Origin: Ottowia sp. SB7-C50
GTDB taxonomy: Bacteria; Pseudomonadota; Gammaproteobacteria; Burkholderiales; Burkholderiaceae_C
NCBI RefSeq assembly: GCF_033110285.1
Contig: NZ_CP136995.1
Coordinates: 3,547,736-3,611,735, forward strand
Length of the DNA stretch: 64,000 nucleotides
Direction of reading: 5' to 3'
Both the position numbers and the translations under genes were made by a program. The notes beneath the pieces are model-generated. The model had not been told where the DNA came from, did not search any database, and worked only from the letters and a program-made list of their open reading frames with translations. Below are positions 44,039 to 52,601 of the stretch, piece after piece (position 1 is the first letter of the stretch; every line of letters starts with the position of its first letter).

Positions 44039-45622
44039 TCATATGTTCTTGCGGCCTTGCCAAAACGGCGCTTTCAGAACGTTCTTCTGGATCTTGCCGA
44101 TCGGCGTCTTGGGAAAGCCGTCGACGAACGTCACCAGGCGCGGGCGCTTCAGGCGCGCCAGCCGGGCCTCGCATTGCGCCACGACGTCGGTCTCGGTCAA
44201 CGTGGCGCCGGGCTTGAGCTGGATGTAGGCCGCCGGCACTTCGCCGAACTTGTCGTCGGGGATGCCGAACACCGCCACTTCGGCCACCGCGTCCAGGCCG
44301 TAGATGGCGTCCTCGATCTCCTTGGGGTAGACGTTCTCGCCGCCCGAGATCAGCATGTCCTTGGCGCGGTCGACCAGGGTGATGCAGCCGTCGGCGTCGA
44401 TGGTGGCCACGTCGCCCGACAGGCCCCAACCGCCGCCCGCCTGGAAGAAGGCCGCCGTCTGCTCGGGCTCGTTGTAGTAGCCGATCATCACGTTGTCGCC
44501 GCGCGTGGCGACTTCGCCGATCTCGCCCACCGCCACCGGCGTGCCGTCGGGCCGCAGCACGGCCAGGTCGACGTTGAACGGCTGGCGCCCCACGCTGCCC
44601 AGCTTGGCCGGCAGCAGGTGGTGCGGCAGCGCGGCGATCACGCCCATCTCGCTCTGGCCGTAGATCTGCGTCAGCTGCAGGTGCGGCAGTTTCTCCATCA
44701 GCGCGAGCTGCACCCAGTCGGGCATGGGCGCGCCGGCGAACGACAGCTTGCGCCAGCGGTGCAGGCGCGCGGCGTCGAACGCCGGGTGCGTCACCAGCGT
44801 GTTGGCCTGCGTCGGCACCATGAAGGCGGCGGTGATGCCTTCGGCCTCGCAGGCGTCGATGAAGCCGGTGGGCGACCAGGGCGTGACGAACACGCTGGTG
44901 GCGCCGATCAGCACCGCCGGCTGGAACATGATGTTGAGCGCCGCCACGTGGAACAGCGGCGTGACGATGGCGACCACGTCCTCGGGCACCAGGCGTTCTT
45001 CGACCACCACGGTGTGCGCCGTGACGTCGCGCGCGCGGTGGCTGACCAGCACGCCCTTGGGCCGGCCGGTGGTGCCGCCGGTGTAGGTCATGCAGAACGG
45101 GTCGCGCTCATTCAGTGCCAGGTCGGGCGGCGTGGTCGGCTGGCCGGCGATGAATGCTTCAAAATCAATAGCTGCAACCGCTGTATCAGCTAGCGCTGGC
45201 GCCGCATCAGGCACCGAACCAATGACCACCACGTGGCGCAGCCGCGGGCAGTGCGCGCGCACGTGCGGCAGCCGGTCGGCAAAGGCGGCGTCGATGATCA
45301 GCGCCTCGCTGTCGCTCTTGTTCAGCACCCAGGCCAGCTCGTCCGCCGCGTACAGGATGGACACGTTGTTGAGCACCAGCCCGGTGCGCGCCACGCCGAA
45401 GAACACGACGCCGTATTCGGGCAGGTTGCGCAACAGCATCGACACCTTGGCGCCTTGCGGCAGCCCCAGCGCCAGCAGCGCGTGCGCCAGCTGGTTGGCG
45501 CGCGCGTCCAGCGCGCGGTAGGGGACGACGCGGCGCGATGCCGCGTCGGCGCCGCGGAACACGATGGCGGGTTTGTCAGGAAAGCGCGCGGCGGAGCGGC
45601 GCAGCATGTCTCCGGTCAGCAT
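44039..45622 (-). CDS. AMP-binding acyl-CoA ligase
   Basis: A 527-aa ANL-superfamily ligase. Core motifs: TYTGGTTGRPKGVLVSH (P-loop), IYGQSEMGVIAALP, WGLSGDVATID and DRAKDMLISGGENVYPKEIE, and the catalytic lysine near KTPIGKIQKN. It should activate a fatty or aromatic acid with ATP and CoA. A short segment (about residues 135-160, APALADTAVAAIDFEAFIAG) is encoded by dispersed-repeat DNA. Start at ATG 45622. Substrate unknown; it sits upstream of a binding protein on the same strand. Confidence 0.87.
   Translation of the reverse strand: MLTGDMLRRSAARFPDKPAIVFRGADAASRRVVPYRALDARANQLAHALLALGLPQGAKVSMLLRNLPEYGVVFFGVARTGLVLNNVSILYAADELAWVLNKSDSEALIIDAAFADRLPHVRAHCPRLRHVVVIGSVPDAAPALADTAVAAIDFEAFIAGQPTTPPDLALNERDPFCMTYTGGTTGRPKGVLVSHRARDVTAHTVVVEERLVPEDVVAIVTPLFHVAALNIMFQPAVLIGATSVFVTPWSPTGFIDACEAEGITAAFMVPTQANTLVTHPAFDAARLHRWRKLSFAGAPMPDWVQLALMEKLPHLQLTQIYGQSEMGVIAALPHHLLPAKLGSVGRQPFNVDLAVLRPDGTPVAVGEIGEVATRGDNVMIGYYNEPEQTAAFFQAGGGWGLSGDVATIDADGCITLVDRAKDMLISGGENVYPKEIEDAIYGLDAVAEVAVFGIPDDKFGEVPAAYIQLKPGATLTETDVVAQCEARLARLKRPRLVTFVDGFPKTPIGKIQKNVLKAPFWQGRKNI
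45157..45211. repeat. Family A repeat inside the acyl-CoA ligase gene
   Basis: TTCAAAATCAATAGCTGCAA, CCGCTGTATCAGCTAGCGC and GGCGCCGCATCAG. The frame stays open; local GC is lower than in the flanks. Confidence 0.65.
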
Positions 45623-45820
45623 GGGCGGCCACAGGACTCGAACAGGCGCCCATCATCCCAGCCCCGCGCGCGCGCCGCCATCCGGGCAAACGCCGTGTGC
45701 GGCCTGCCGCACGGCAGATGCGGCTTTGCGCCACGGGCGCTGTCGGCGCTGTCCGGCACGCACGGCGGCGGGTGGCGGCGACGATCAAGCTTCTGTCCAA
45801 CCACCCACACAAGGAACACC

Positions 45821-46342
45821 ATGGCCGACATGGACAACCAACCCCGCCACGATCTGGGCGGCGCCGCCGCCGGCAAGAAGATCAAGGAGATCGCGGGCGA
45901 CGCGCGCACCTGCATGTTCTCCACCGATGTGACGCAGTTTCCGGGCGACACGCGCCCGATGGCGATCCAGGAGGTGGACGACGACGGCACCGTGTGGTTC
46001 ATCAGCTCGAGCGAGAGCGAAAAGAACTGCGACATCGCCAAAGACCCGCGCGTCATCCTCACCTTTCAAAACGACGACAAGTCAAGCTACCTGAGCCTGT
46101 CGGGCCAGGCCAGCATCCACACCGACAAGGCCACCATCGACAAGTACTGGACGGCCTTCGCCAACGCGTGGTTCGAGGGCAAGGACGACCCGCGCGTGAC
46201 CATCATCAGCGTCAAGCCCGAGCGCGGCCACTACTGGGAAACGAAGTCCGGCAAGGTCATCGCCCTGGCCAAGATGACGCTCAGCGCCATCAGCGGCAGC
46301 AAGATGGACGATGGCGGCGTGGACGGCGAGCTGACGCTGTAA
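45821..46342 (+). CDS. PPOX-type general stress protein (GSP26-like)
   Basis: A 173-aa split-barrel flavin-binding protein: ACMFSTDV-like start of the barrel (ARTCMFSTDVTQFPGDTRPMA), DDDGTVWFISSSESEKNCDI, VILTFQNDDKSSYLSLSGQA, and RGHYWETKSGKVIALAKM. Resembles general stress protein 26. AAGGAACACC precedes ATG 45821. The ~200-nt region upstream, shared with the divergent ligase gene, should hold promoters; none is clear by eye. Confidence 0.85.
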   Translation: MADMDNQPRHDLGGAAAGKKIKEIAGDARTCMFSTDVTQFPGDTRPMAIQEVDDDGTVWFISSSESEKNCDIAKDPRVILTFQNDDKSSYLSLSGQASIHTDKATIDKYWTAFANAWFEGKDDPRVTIISVKPERGHYWETKSGKVIALAKMTLSAISGSKMDDGGVDGELTL

Positions 46343-46429
46343 TTCCGCCTTGGGCGGCGCAGCCGCTGCCCGGTGTCGACTTCGTATGATGGGTGGGCAA
46401 AACCACCCCGTCGAACACAAGGAGACACC

Positions 46430-47194
46430 ATGCCCAACACCCACCTCGTCATCGGCCAAGGCCCGCACAAGGTCATCGCGCTGCACGGCTGGTTCGGCCA
46501 CGCGCGGGGCTGGGGGCCGTTCACGCAGCACCTGAACGGCCAAGACTTCAGCTACGCCTTCATGGACCAGCGCGGCTACGGCGGTATGAAGGGCTCGGGC
46601 GGGCCGTACATCATGGCGCAGATCGCCCAGGACGCGCTGGCGCTGGCCGATTCGCTGGGCTGGAACCGCTTTTCGCTCATCGGCCATTCGATGGGCGGCA
46701 TGGCCATCCAGCAAGTGCTGGCCGACGCGCCGGATCGTGTGCGCGCGCTGGTCGGCATCACACCCGTGCCCGCCGGCGGCGTCCCGTTCGACGATCAGGG
46801 CTGGGCCTTTTTCAGCAGCGCAGCCAAGGACCCCGGCGCGCGCCGCGGCATCCTGGACATCACCACCGGCAACCGCCTGAGCGGCACCTGGCTGGATGCG
46901 ATGGTGCAAAGCACGCTGGCCCATTCCGACGAGGCCGCCGTGGCGGATTACCTCGTCGCCTGGGCCAGGACCGACATCCTGAACCGGGTCCAGGGCCAGT
47001 CGCTGCCCGTGCTGGTGCTGCCGGGCGAACACGACCCGGCCCTCGGCGAAGCCACCTGCCGCGCCACCTGGATGACGCATTACCCGAACGCCCAGCTGGA
47101 CGTGCTGCGCAACGCCGGCCACTACCCGATGGACGAGACCCCGATCTGGCTGGCGACGGTGATCGAGAAGTTTCTGGCCGGCGTGCCGGGCTGA
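46430..47194 (+). CDS. alpha/beta hydrolase
   Basis: A 254-aa hydrolase: oxyanion loop IALHGWFGHARGWGPF, nucleophile elbow LIGHSMGGMAIQQ, acid in LVLPGEHDPALGE and catalytic histidine in RNAGHYPMDETP. AAGGAGA precedes ATG 46430. Substrate unknown. It ends 12 nt from the convergent lumazine synthase gene. Confidence 0.87.
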   Translation: MPNTHLVIGQGPHKVIALHGWFGHARGWGPFTQHLNGQDFSYAFMDQRGYGGMKGSGGPYIMAQIAQDALALADSLGWNRFSLIGHSMGGMAIQQVLADAPDRVRALVGITPVPAGGVPFDDQGWAFFSSAAKDPGARRGILDITTGNRLSGTWLDAMVQSTLAHSDEAAVADYLVAWARTDILNRVQGQSLPVLVLPGEHDPALGEATCRATWMTHYPNAQLDVLRNAGHYPMDETPIWLATVIEKFLAGVPG

Positions 47195-47206
47195 GCGCCT
47201 GCCCGG

Positions 47207-47734
47207 TCAGCCCGCCAGCGCCGCGTGCGCCGTCAGCGTCTGCGCCACCGCGCGCGCCGCTTCCGCACCCTTGGCCACAAAGTGCTGCGTGAAGAAGTCG
47301 CGGTGCGTGGCGTGTTCGTGAAAGTCCTTCGGCGTCAGCACCACCGAGAACACGGGCACGCCGGTGTCGAGTTGCACGCGCATCAGGCCGTCGATGACGG
47401 CGTGGGCGACGAAGTCGTGGCGGTAGATACCGCCGTCGACCACCAGCGCGCAGGCCACGATGGCGTCGTGCTGGCCGCGCCGCGCCAGGGTTTGCGCGAG
47501 CAACGGAATCTCGAACGCGCCGGGCAGCTCATGCACGTCGATGGCGGGCGGATCGCCCGGCCACAGGCGCGTGCATTCGGCGCTGAATCCACTCCATGCC
47601 TGGCCGACGATGTCGGCGTGCCAGCCGGCACGCACGAAGGCGATGCGTGTTGGCTTTTTGGAATGAAATGTGCCGCTGGCGCTGACTGGGAGCGCGCGGG
47701 CAGCTATCGATTGAGAAGCATGGGTCTGATTCAT
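47207..47734 (-). CDS. ribH: 6,7-dimethyl-8-ribityllumazine synthase, type II (RibH2-like)
   Basis: A 175-aa enzyme making the riboflavin precursor from 5-amino-6-ribitylamino-uracil and 3,4-dihydroxy-2-butanone 4-phosphate. The catalytic histidine is in FHEHATHRDF. AFVRAGWHADIVGQAWSGF, HELPGAFEIPLLAQTL and VDGGIYRHDFVAHAVIDGLM match the type II (Brucella RibH2) branch rather than the usual icosahedral RibH. GGAGA lies 6 nt before ATG 47734. The N-terminal ~20 residues are from repeat-like DNA. An FMN riboswitch upstream implies riboflavin control. Confidence 0.93.
   Translation of the reverse strand: MNQTHASQSIAARALPVSASGTFHSKKPTRIAFVRAGWHADIVGQAWSGFSAECTRLWPGDPPAIDVHELPGAFEIPLLAQTLARRGQHDAIVACALVVDGGIYRHDFVAHAVIDGLMRVQLDTGVPVFSVVLTPKDFHEHATHRDFFTQHFVAKGAEAARAVAQTLTAHAALAG
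47699..47720. repeat. Family A repeat arm in the N-terminal codons of ribH
   Basis: GGCAGCTATCGATTGAGAAG; encodes part of ASQSIAARAL before the conserved domain. Confidence 0.5.
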
Positions 47735-47860
47735 TGAAATCTCCGTGAACAAAACGTGAGACAAGAATCAGGGCGCACGCGAAGCGCGCGTGGGCCACGC
47801 CAGCGGCGCACCGGGCGCCAACCCGGCACGCCGCGACCGCAGCCTGCAACGCTTCGCACG

Positions 47861-48010
47861 CTCTCTTTCATCCGGACTGTGACCGTCGGCCCTGGCATCG
47901 CACCAGGTCTGCTGACCTCCGGCGGGCGAGCCGCCGGAGCGCTCGCGGGCTGCTGCGCCATCGCTGGCACAGATACCGCCGGTGGGGACTTTCACCCCGC
48001 CCTGAGAACG
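47861..48010 (-). ncRNA. FMN riboswitch (RFN element)
   Basis: Read on the minus strand it begins TTCTCAGGGCGGGGTGAAAG, has CCCCACCGGCGGTA, the AGCCCGCGAGC segment, GGTCAGCAGACCTGGTG, and ends GGTCACAGTCCGGATGAAAG. These are the conserved RFN blocks in order. It lies 127 nt upstream of the ribH start, in the right orientation, so FMN binding should reduce ribH expression. Confidence 0.95.
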
Positions 48011-48012
48011 CT

Positions 48013-48045
48013 TGTGCGACGGCGCAGGGACTGCGCCATCGCACG
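48013..48045. terminator. strong hairpin between the DUF72 gene and the riboswitch
   Basis: TGTGCGACGGCGCA, loop about 5 nt, TGCGCCATCGCACG; nearly perfect 14-bp stem. It lies 3' of the DUF72 gene and just 5' of the RFN element. Without a T-run, it is either a terminator for DUF72 or part of the leader. Confidence 0.45.
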
Positions 48046-48098
48046 GCCATGATAAGGACGAACGCGCCGCTGCCGCGCCACGCGGGCGACAGCGCCGG

Positions 48099-48905
48099 TC
48101 AACGCGGCGGCAGGCGCTCGATCAGGCCCAGCGCCGCGGCCGGGTTGCGCGCCTTGGCGGCGCCGATGAAGTACACAAAGACGTCGCGCGCTGCGGCGGG
48201 CGGCGGCGCGCCGTCGATCAAGGGCAGGTCGGCGGGCGATTCGCCGCGCGCCCACGTCGTCACGCGGCGGGCCCAGGCGTCCAGTTGGCCGGGCGCGTAG
48301 CCGGCTGGCTCGTCGGCTTGCGCACGCATCAGCCGCGCATACACAAAATCGGCCGTGACATCGGCGATGTGCGGGTAGTCGGGCGAATCGGTGCACACGG
48401 TGGCCACGCGGTAGTCGCGCGCCAGGCGCACGTAGTCGGCGCAGGCAAAGCTGGCGTGGCGCGGCTCCAGCACGTGGCGCAGCGGCAGGCCGTTCAATGC
48501 GTCGGGCAGCAGGGTGAAGAAGTGTTCGACGTCGTCGGCATCGAAGCGGCGGTACGGCGGCAATTGCCACACGATGGGGCCGAGCTTGTCGCCCAGTTCG
48601 GCGACGCCGCTTTCCAGAAAATGCACCACGCTCTCGGCGCCTTCGCTCAAGGTCTTGCGCTGCGTGGCAAAGCGGTGCGCCTTGACGGCGAACTGAAAGC
48701 CCTCGGGCGTTTCGTTTCGCCAGCGCGCATAGGTGGCGGGCTTTTGCGTGGCGTAGAAGGTGGCGTTGATCTCGATGCTGGTGAGCTGCCGGCTGGCAAA
48801 GTGCAGCTCTTGCGCGGCGGGCAGCCCGGCCGGATAGAACACGCCGCCGCGCCATTCGGCAAAGTTCCAGCCGCCGATGCCGACGCGGATGCGGGGAGTG
48901 GTCAT
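48099..48905 (-). CDS. DUF72 domain protein (YecE-like)
   Basis: A 268-aa TIM-barrel-like DUF72 protein: IRVGIGGWNFAEWRGGVFYP, LTSIEINATFYATQKP, FQFAVKAHRFATQ, LGPIVWQLPPYRRFD, VLEPRHASFACADY, ATVCTDSPDYPHIADVTADF. Widely conserved, no established activity. Divergent from nothing nearby; a repeat arm lies 5' of its start. Confidence 0.87.
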   Translation of the reverse strand: MTTPRIRVGIGGWNFAEWRGGVFYPAGLPAAQELHFASRQLTSIEINATFYATQKPATYARWRNETPEGFQFAVKAHRFATQRKTLSEGAESVVHFLESGVAELGDKLGPIVWQLPPYRRFDADDVEHFFTLLPDALNGLPLRHVLEPRHASFACADYVRLARDYRVATVCTDSPDYPHIADVTADFVYARLMRAQADEPAGYAPGQLDAWARRVTTWARGESPADLPLIDGAPPPAAARDVFVYFIGAAKARNPAAALGLIERLPPR

Positions 48906-48934
48906 GGTTGCTATTGGCTCAGTAGCAGTTAGCT
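48905..48934. repeat. Family A repeat arm 5' of the DUF72 gene
   Basis: TGGTTGCTATTGGCTCAGTA then GCAGTTAGC. Only one arm is clear. It overlaps the start codon region. Confidence 0.45.
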
Positions 48935-48958
48935 GGAAACCCCACCGCGTCCAAAACC

Positions 48959-49044
48959 GTCATTCCCGCGAAGGCGGGAATCCACCTTTCCCCAGGCAGC
49001 GGCGTACGGCAGCGGTTCTGGATTCCCGCCTTCGCGGGAATGAC
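48959..49044. repeat. Family B paired inverted repeat
   Basis: GTCATTCCCGCGAAGGCGGG plus AATCCA, 34 bp of variable sequence, TGGATTCCCGCCTTCGCGGG plus AATGAC. Units are exact inverse copies, suggesting recent origin. Confidence 0.9.
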
Positions 49045-49065
49045 GAAGCGAACGGGCGGACAGAC

Positions 49066-49770
49066 TCACGCCGCCGGGATCTGCAGCCCGCGCTGCACCG
49101 CCGGGCGCGCGACAAAGGCGTCGAGCACGCGCTGCACGTGGGCAAAGCGGTCGAACTGCACCAGCTCGGCCGCGCCGTAAAAGCCAACCAGGTTGCGCAC
49201 CCACGGGAAGATGGCGATGTCGGCGATGCTGTAGTCGTCGCCCGCCATCCAGGCGCGGCCGTTCAGGTGGCCGTCCAGCACACCGAGCAGGCGCGCGCTC
49301 TCGGCCACGTAGCGGTCGCGCGGGCGCTTGTCTTCGTAGTCCCTTCCGGCAAATTTGTGGAAGAAGCCGAGCTGGCCGAACATCGGCCCGACGCCGCCCA
49401 TCTGGAACATCAGCCACTGCAGTGCGTGGTAGCGCGCGGCCGGATCCTTGGGCAGCAGCTGGCCGGTCTTTTCGGCCAGGTAGATCAGGATGGCGCCCGA
49501 TTCGAACAGCGCCAGCGGCTGGCCGCCCGGGCCGTCGGGGTCGAGGATGGCCGGGATCTTGTTGTTGGGGTTGAGGCTGAGGAACTCGGGCGAGGTCTGG
49601 TCGTTGCTGCCAAAGTCCACGCGGTGCGCCTCGTAGGGCAGGCCGGTTTCCTCCAGCATGATCGACACCTTGACGCCGTTGGGCGTGGGCAGCGAATACA
49701 GCTGCAGTTGGTCGGGGTGGCGCGCGGGCCACTTGCTTGTGATGGGAAAGGCGTCAAGGGAGGCAGGCAT
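49066..49770 (-). CDS. glutathione S-transferase, nu-class (YghU/YfcG-like)
   Basis: A 234-aa GST. N-terminal thioredoxin-like domain: LQLYSLPTPNGVKVSIMLEE, NNKIPAILDPDGPGGQPLALFESGAIL; C-terminal helical domain: WLMFQMGGVGPMFGQLGFFHKFAG, GDDYSIADIAIFPWVRN. The TPNGVKVSI and MGGVGPMFGQ motifs mark the nu class (YghU/YfcG), often disulfide-bond reductases. ATG 49770 chosen; an upstream frame extends to 50004 inside the neighbouring gene. It is divergent from the M20 gene (starts 140 nt apart). Confidence 0.9.
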   Translation of the reverse strand: MPASLDAFPITSKWPARHPDQLQLYSLPTPNGVKVSIMLEETGLPYEAHRVDFGSNDQTSPEFLSLNPNNKIPAILDPDGPGGQPLALFESGAILIYLAEKTGQLLPKDPAARYHALQWLMFQMGGVGPMFGQLGFFHKFAGRDYEDKRPRDRYVAESARLLGVLDGHLNGRAWMAGDDYSIADIAIFPWVRNLVGFYGAAELVQFDRFAHVQRVLDAFVARPAVQRGLQIPAA

Positions 49771-49909
49771 GCGGCCAATATACGCCGCCCCGCACAACCG
49801 CGCAGCGCGTGCGGCCACCGGGCGCGGCAGGTGGCGGCGCGGCCCGCAAGCGCGTACAGTGCCGGCATCCCCCCCTTGCTTTGATTGCCCGCCCGCCGGG
49901 CCTGCTGCC

Positions 49910-51388
49910 ATGAACGCACCCCTGCACCGTGAAATGCCCGGCGCCCCCGCGCTGGACGCCGCCGCCGCGCTGGACCAGATCGGCCGCCAATGGGACGACG
50001 ACATCGTGCGACGCCTGTCGGACTACATCGCCGTGCCGGCCAAGTCGCCCGGCTTTGACCCCGACTGGGCGGCGCACGGCTTCATCGACCACGTGGTGCG
50101 CGACGCCGCCGACTGGGTACTGGCGCAAAAGGTGCCGGGCCTGACGCTGGAGGTGGTGCGCATCGACGGGCGCACGCCGGTGATCTTTTTCGAGATCGCG
50201 GGCACCAAGGCCCATGCGACGCAAACCGTGGTCATGTACGGCCACCTGGACAAGCAGCCCGAATTCACCGGCTGGCGCGCCGACCTGGGCCCGTGGACGC
50301 CCAAGTACGAAGACGGCAAGTTGTACGGCCGCGGCGGCGCCGACGACGGCTACGCGGTGTACGCGGCCATCGCCGCCGTGCAGGCGCTCAAGAGCCAGAA
50401 CGTGCCGCACCCGCGCATCGTCGGCCTGATCGAGACCAGCGAGGAAAGCGGCTCGCCCGACCTGCTGCCCTACATCGACGCGCTGCGCCCGCGCCTGGGC
50501 GACGTCGGCCTGGTGGTGTGCCTGGATTCGGGCGCCGGCAACTACGACCAGTTGTGGTTGACCACCAGCCTGCGCGGCATGACCGGCGGCACCTTGAAGG
50601 TGGAGGTGCTGACCGAAGGCGTGCACTCGGGCGATGCGTCCGGGCTGGTGCCGTCGTCCTTCCGCATCATGCGGCAGGTGCTCGACCGGCTGGAAGACTC
50701 GGCCACCGGCCGCCTGCTGCCGGCCAGCTTTCACTGCGAGATTCCGGCCGAGCGCGTGGCGCAGGCGCGGCAGACCGCCGCCATCCTGGGCCACGACCTG
50801 TTCAAGCGCTACCCGTGGGTGCACTACGACTGCAACGGCGAATCGCGCAGCGTGCTGCCGATGACGGGCGACCCGGTCGACGCGCTGCTGGCGCGCACCT
50901 GGCGCCCCACGCTCAGCGTGATCGGCGCCGAGGGCTTTCCGGCGCCGCGCGATGCCGGCAACGTGCTGCGGCCCTACACCGCCTTCAAGCTGAGCCTGCG
51001 CCTGCCGCCGCCGGTCGACGCCGTGCAGGCGGCGCAGGAGATGAAGCGCCTGCTGGAAGACAACGCGCCCTACCAGGCGCGCGTCACCTTCGACCCCAAT
51101 GAAGGCGCCGCCACCGGCTGGAACGCGCCGGCGTCGGCCCCGTGGTTTGCGCAGGCGCTGGACGCCGCCTCGCAGGCCCACTTTGGCGCGCCCTGCGGCT
51201 ACATCGGCCAGGGCGGCACCATCCCGCTGATGAACCAGCTGAGCAAAGGCTTTCCCACTTCACAGATGATGGTCTGCGGCGTGCTGGGCCCCAAGAGCAA
51301 CGCGCACGGGCCCAATGAATTCCTGCACGTGCCCTATGCCAAGAAGCTCACGGCCGCCGTGGCCGAGGTGATTGCGCGCATGCCGTGA
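49910..51388 (+). CDS. M20 family metallopeptidase
   Basis: A 492-aa zinc peptidase of the M20 dipeptidase-like group. Metal sites: VVMYGHLDKQPEF (His, Asp), YGRGGADDGYAVYA (bridging Asp), IETSEESGSPDL (catalytic and ligand Glu), CLDSGAGNYD, and the final histidine in SNAHGPNEFLHV. VLTEGVHSGDASGLVP is the dimerisation-domain histidine motif. Cytoplasmic (no signal). Substrate unknown, probably peptides. Confidence 0.9.
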   Translation: MNAPLHREMPGAPALDAAAALDQIGRQWDDDIVRRLSDYIAVPAKSPGFDPDWAAHGFIDHVVRDAADWVLAQKVPGLTLEVVRIDGRTPVIFFEIAGTKAHATQTVVMYGHLDKQPEFTGWRADLGPWTPKYEDGKLYGRGGADDGYAVYAAIAAVQALKSQNVPHPRIVGLIETSEESGSPDLLPYIDALRPRLGDVGLVVCLDSGAGNYDQLWLTTSLRGMTGGTLKVEVLTEGVHSGDASGLVPSSFRIMRQVLDRLEDSATGRLLPASFHCEIPAERVAQARQTAAILGHDLFKRYPWVHYDCNGESRSVLPMTGDPVDALLARTWRPTLSVIGAEGFPAPRDAGNVLRPYTAFKLSLRLPPPVDAVQAAQEMKRLLEDNAPYQARVTFDPNEGAATGWNAPASAPWFAQALDAASQAHFGAPCGYIGQGGTIPLMNQLSKGFPTSQMMVCGVLGPKSNAHGPNEFLHVPYAKKLTAAVAEVIARMP

Positions 51389-51422
51389 GCGAAGGCGGCT
51401 GACGGCTGCTTTCCGGCACGCC

Positions 51423-52601
51423 TCAGCCCGCGCGCCGGTTCCGCACCCCCGCGCCCGTCCCCAGCCACAGCAGCACCGCCGCCACCACCACCAGCGGCAC
51501 CAGCGAGCCGAGGTTGAGCCAGTTCCAGCCGCGCGTGGTAACCAGCGCGCCCGACGCGAATGAAGTCAGCGCCATGGTTGCGAAGACGCAGAAGTTGATC
51601 GCCGCCTGCGCGCGGTCGCGCTCTTCGGGCCGGTAGGCGGTCAGCGCCAGCGTGGTGCTGCCGGTGAACAGGAAGTTCCACCCCACGCCCAGCGCGAACA
51701 GCGCGATCAGGAACTGCTGCAGGTCCACGCCCGACAGCGCCACCGCCACGCAGACAAAGTTCAGCACCACGCCGGTGCCCATGACGGGCAGCACGCCAAA
51801 GCGCTTGATGAGGTGGCCGGTGAAAAACCCGGGCGCGAACATGCCGATGACATGCCACTGCAGCACCTGCGCGGTGGCGCCAAAGTCGAAGCCGCACACC
51901 TGCATGGCCAGCGGCGTGGCGGCCATCAGCAGGTTCATCACGCCGTAGCCCAGCGCAGCGGCGACGATGGCGACGATGAATACCGGCTGCCGCATGATTT
52001 CGCCCAGCGGGCGCCCCGCCGCCGCGCCCGCGGCCTTGGCCGGCGCGGGTGGAAAGTCGATGCCCGCGATCACCGCCATGCCCAGCAGCGCCACCACGGC
52101 CAGCGCCAGGTAGGCGCCAACGAAGGGCGTGGGCAGCAGGGTGCGCGTCCACGCCGCCAGGTTGGGGCCGACGATGGCGCCCAGCAGCCCGCCAGCCAGC
52201 ACCAGCGACACGGCTTTTTCGCGCCAGTCGGGCGCCGCCAGTTCGGCGGCGGCAAAGCGGTACAGCTGGCCGTTGGCGCTGTAGTAGCCGGCGATCATGG
52301 TGGCCGCCACCAGCAGCCAGAACTGGCGCGTCGACGCCGCAAAGGCGGCCAGCAGCGCCGAGCCCAGCGCGACCAGCAGCCCGATCTGGAACGAGCGCTT
52401 GCGCCCCAGCCGCGCCTGCGCGCGCGCCACCAGCGGCGTGGCCAGCGCGCCGCCCACCACGTAGCCCATCACCGGCAGCGTGGCCATCCAGCCGAAGGGG
52501 GCCAGCTGCAGGCCGACCAGGCCGTTGATGGCGATGAACGTGACGTTGTTGGTCAGGAACAGGCCCTGGCACAGCGTGAGCAGCAGAAGGTGTCGGTTCA
52601 T
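51423..52601 (-). CDS. MFS transporter
   Basis: A 392-aa protein with about twelve membrane segments. Loop 2-3 motif A-like sequence is VARAQARLGRKRSFQIGLL; other segments include SFASGALVTTRGWNWLNLGS near the end. Substrate unknown. The start codon overlaps the rsmE stop (ATGA), so it is the downstream gene of an rsmE-mfs operon. Confidence 0.87.
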   Translation of the reverse strand: MNRHLLLLTLCQGLFLTNNVTFIAINGLVGLQLAPFGWMATLPVMGYVVGGALATPLVARAQARLGRKRSFQIGLLVALGSALLAAFAASTRQFWLLVAATMIAGYYSANGQLYRFAAAELAAPDWREKAVSLVLAGGLLGAIVGPNLAAWTRTLLPTPFVGAYLALAVVALLGMAVIAGIDFPPAPAKAAGAAAGRPLGEIMRQPVFIVAIVAAALGYGVMNLLMAATPLAMQVCGFDFGATAQVLQWHVIGMFAPGFFTGHLIKRFGVLPVMGTGVVLNFVCVAVALSGVDLQQFLIALFALGVGWNFLFTGSTTLALTAYRPEERDRAQAAINFCVFATMALTSFASGALVTTRGWNWLNLGSLVPLVVVAAVLLWLGTGAGVRNRRAG

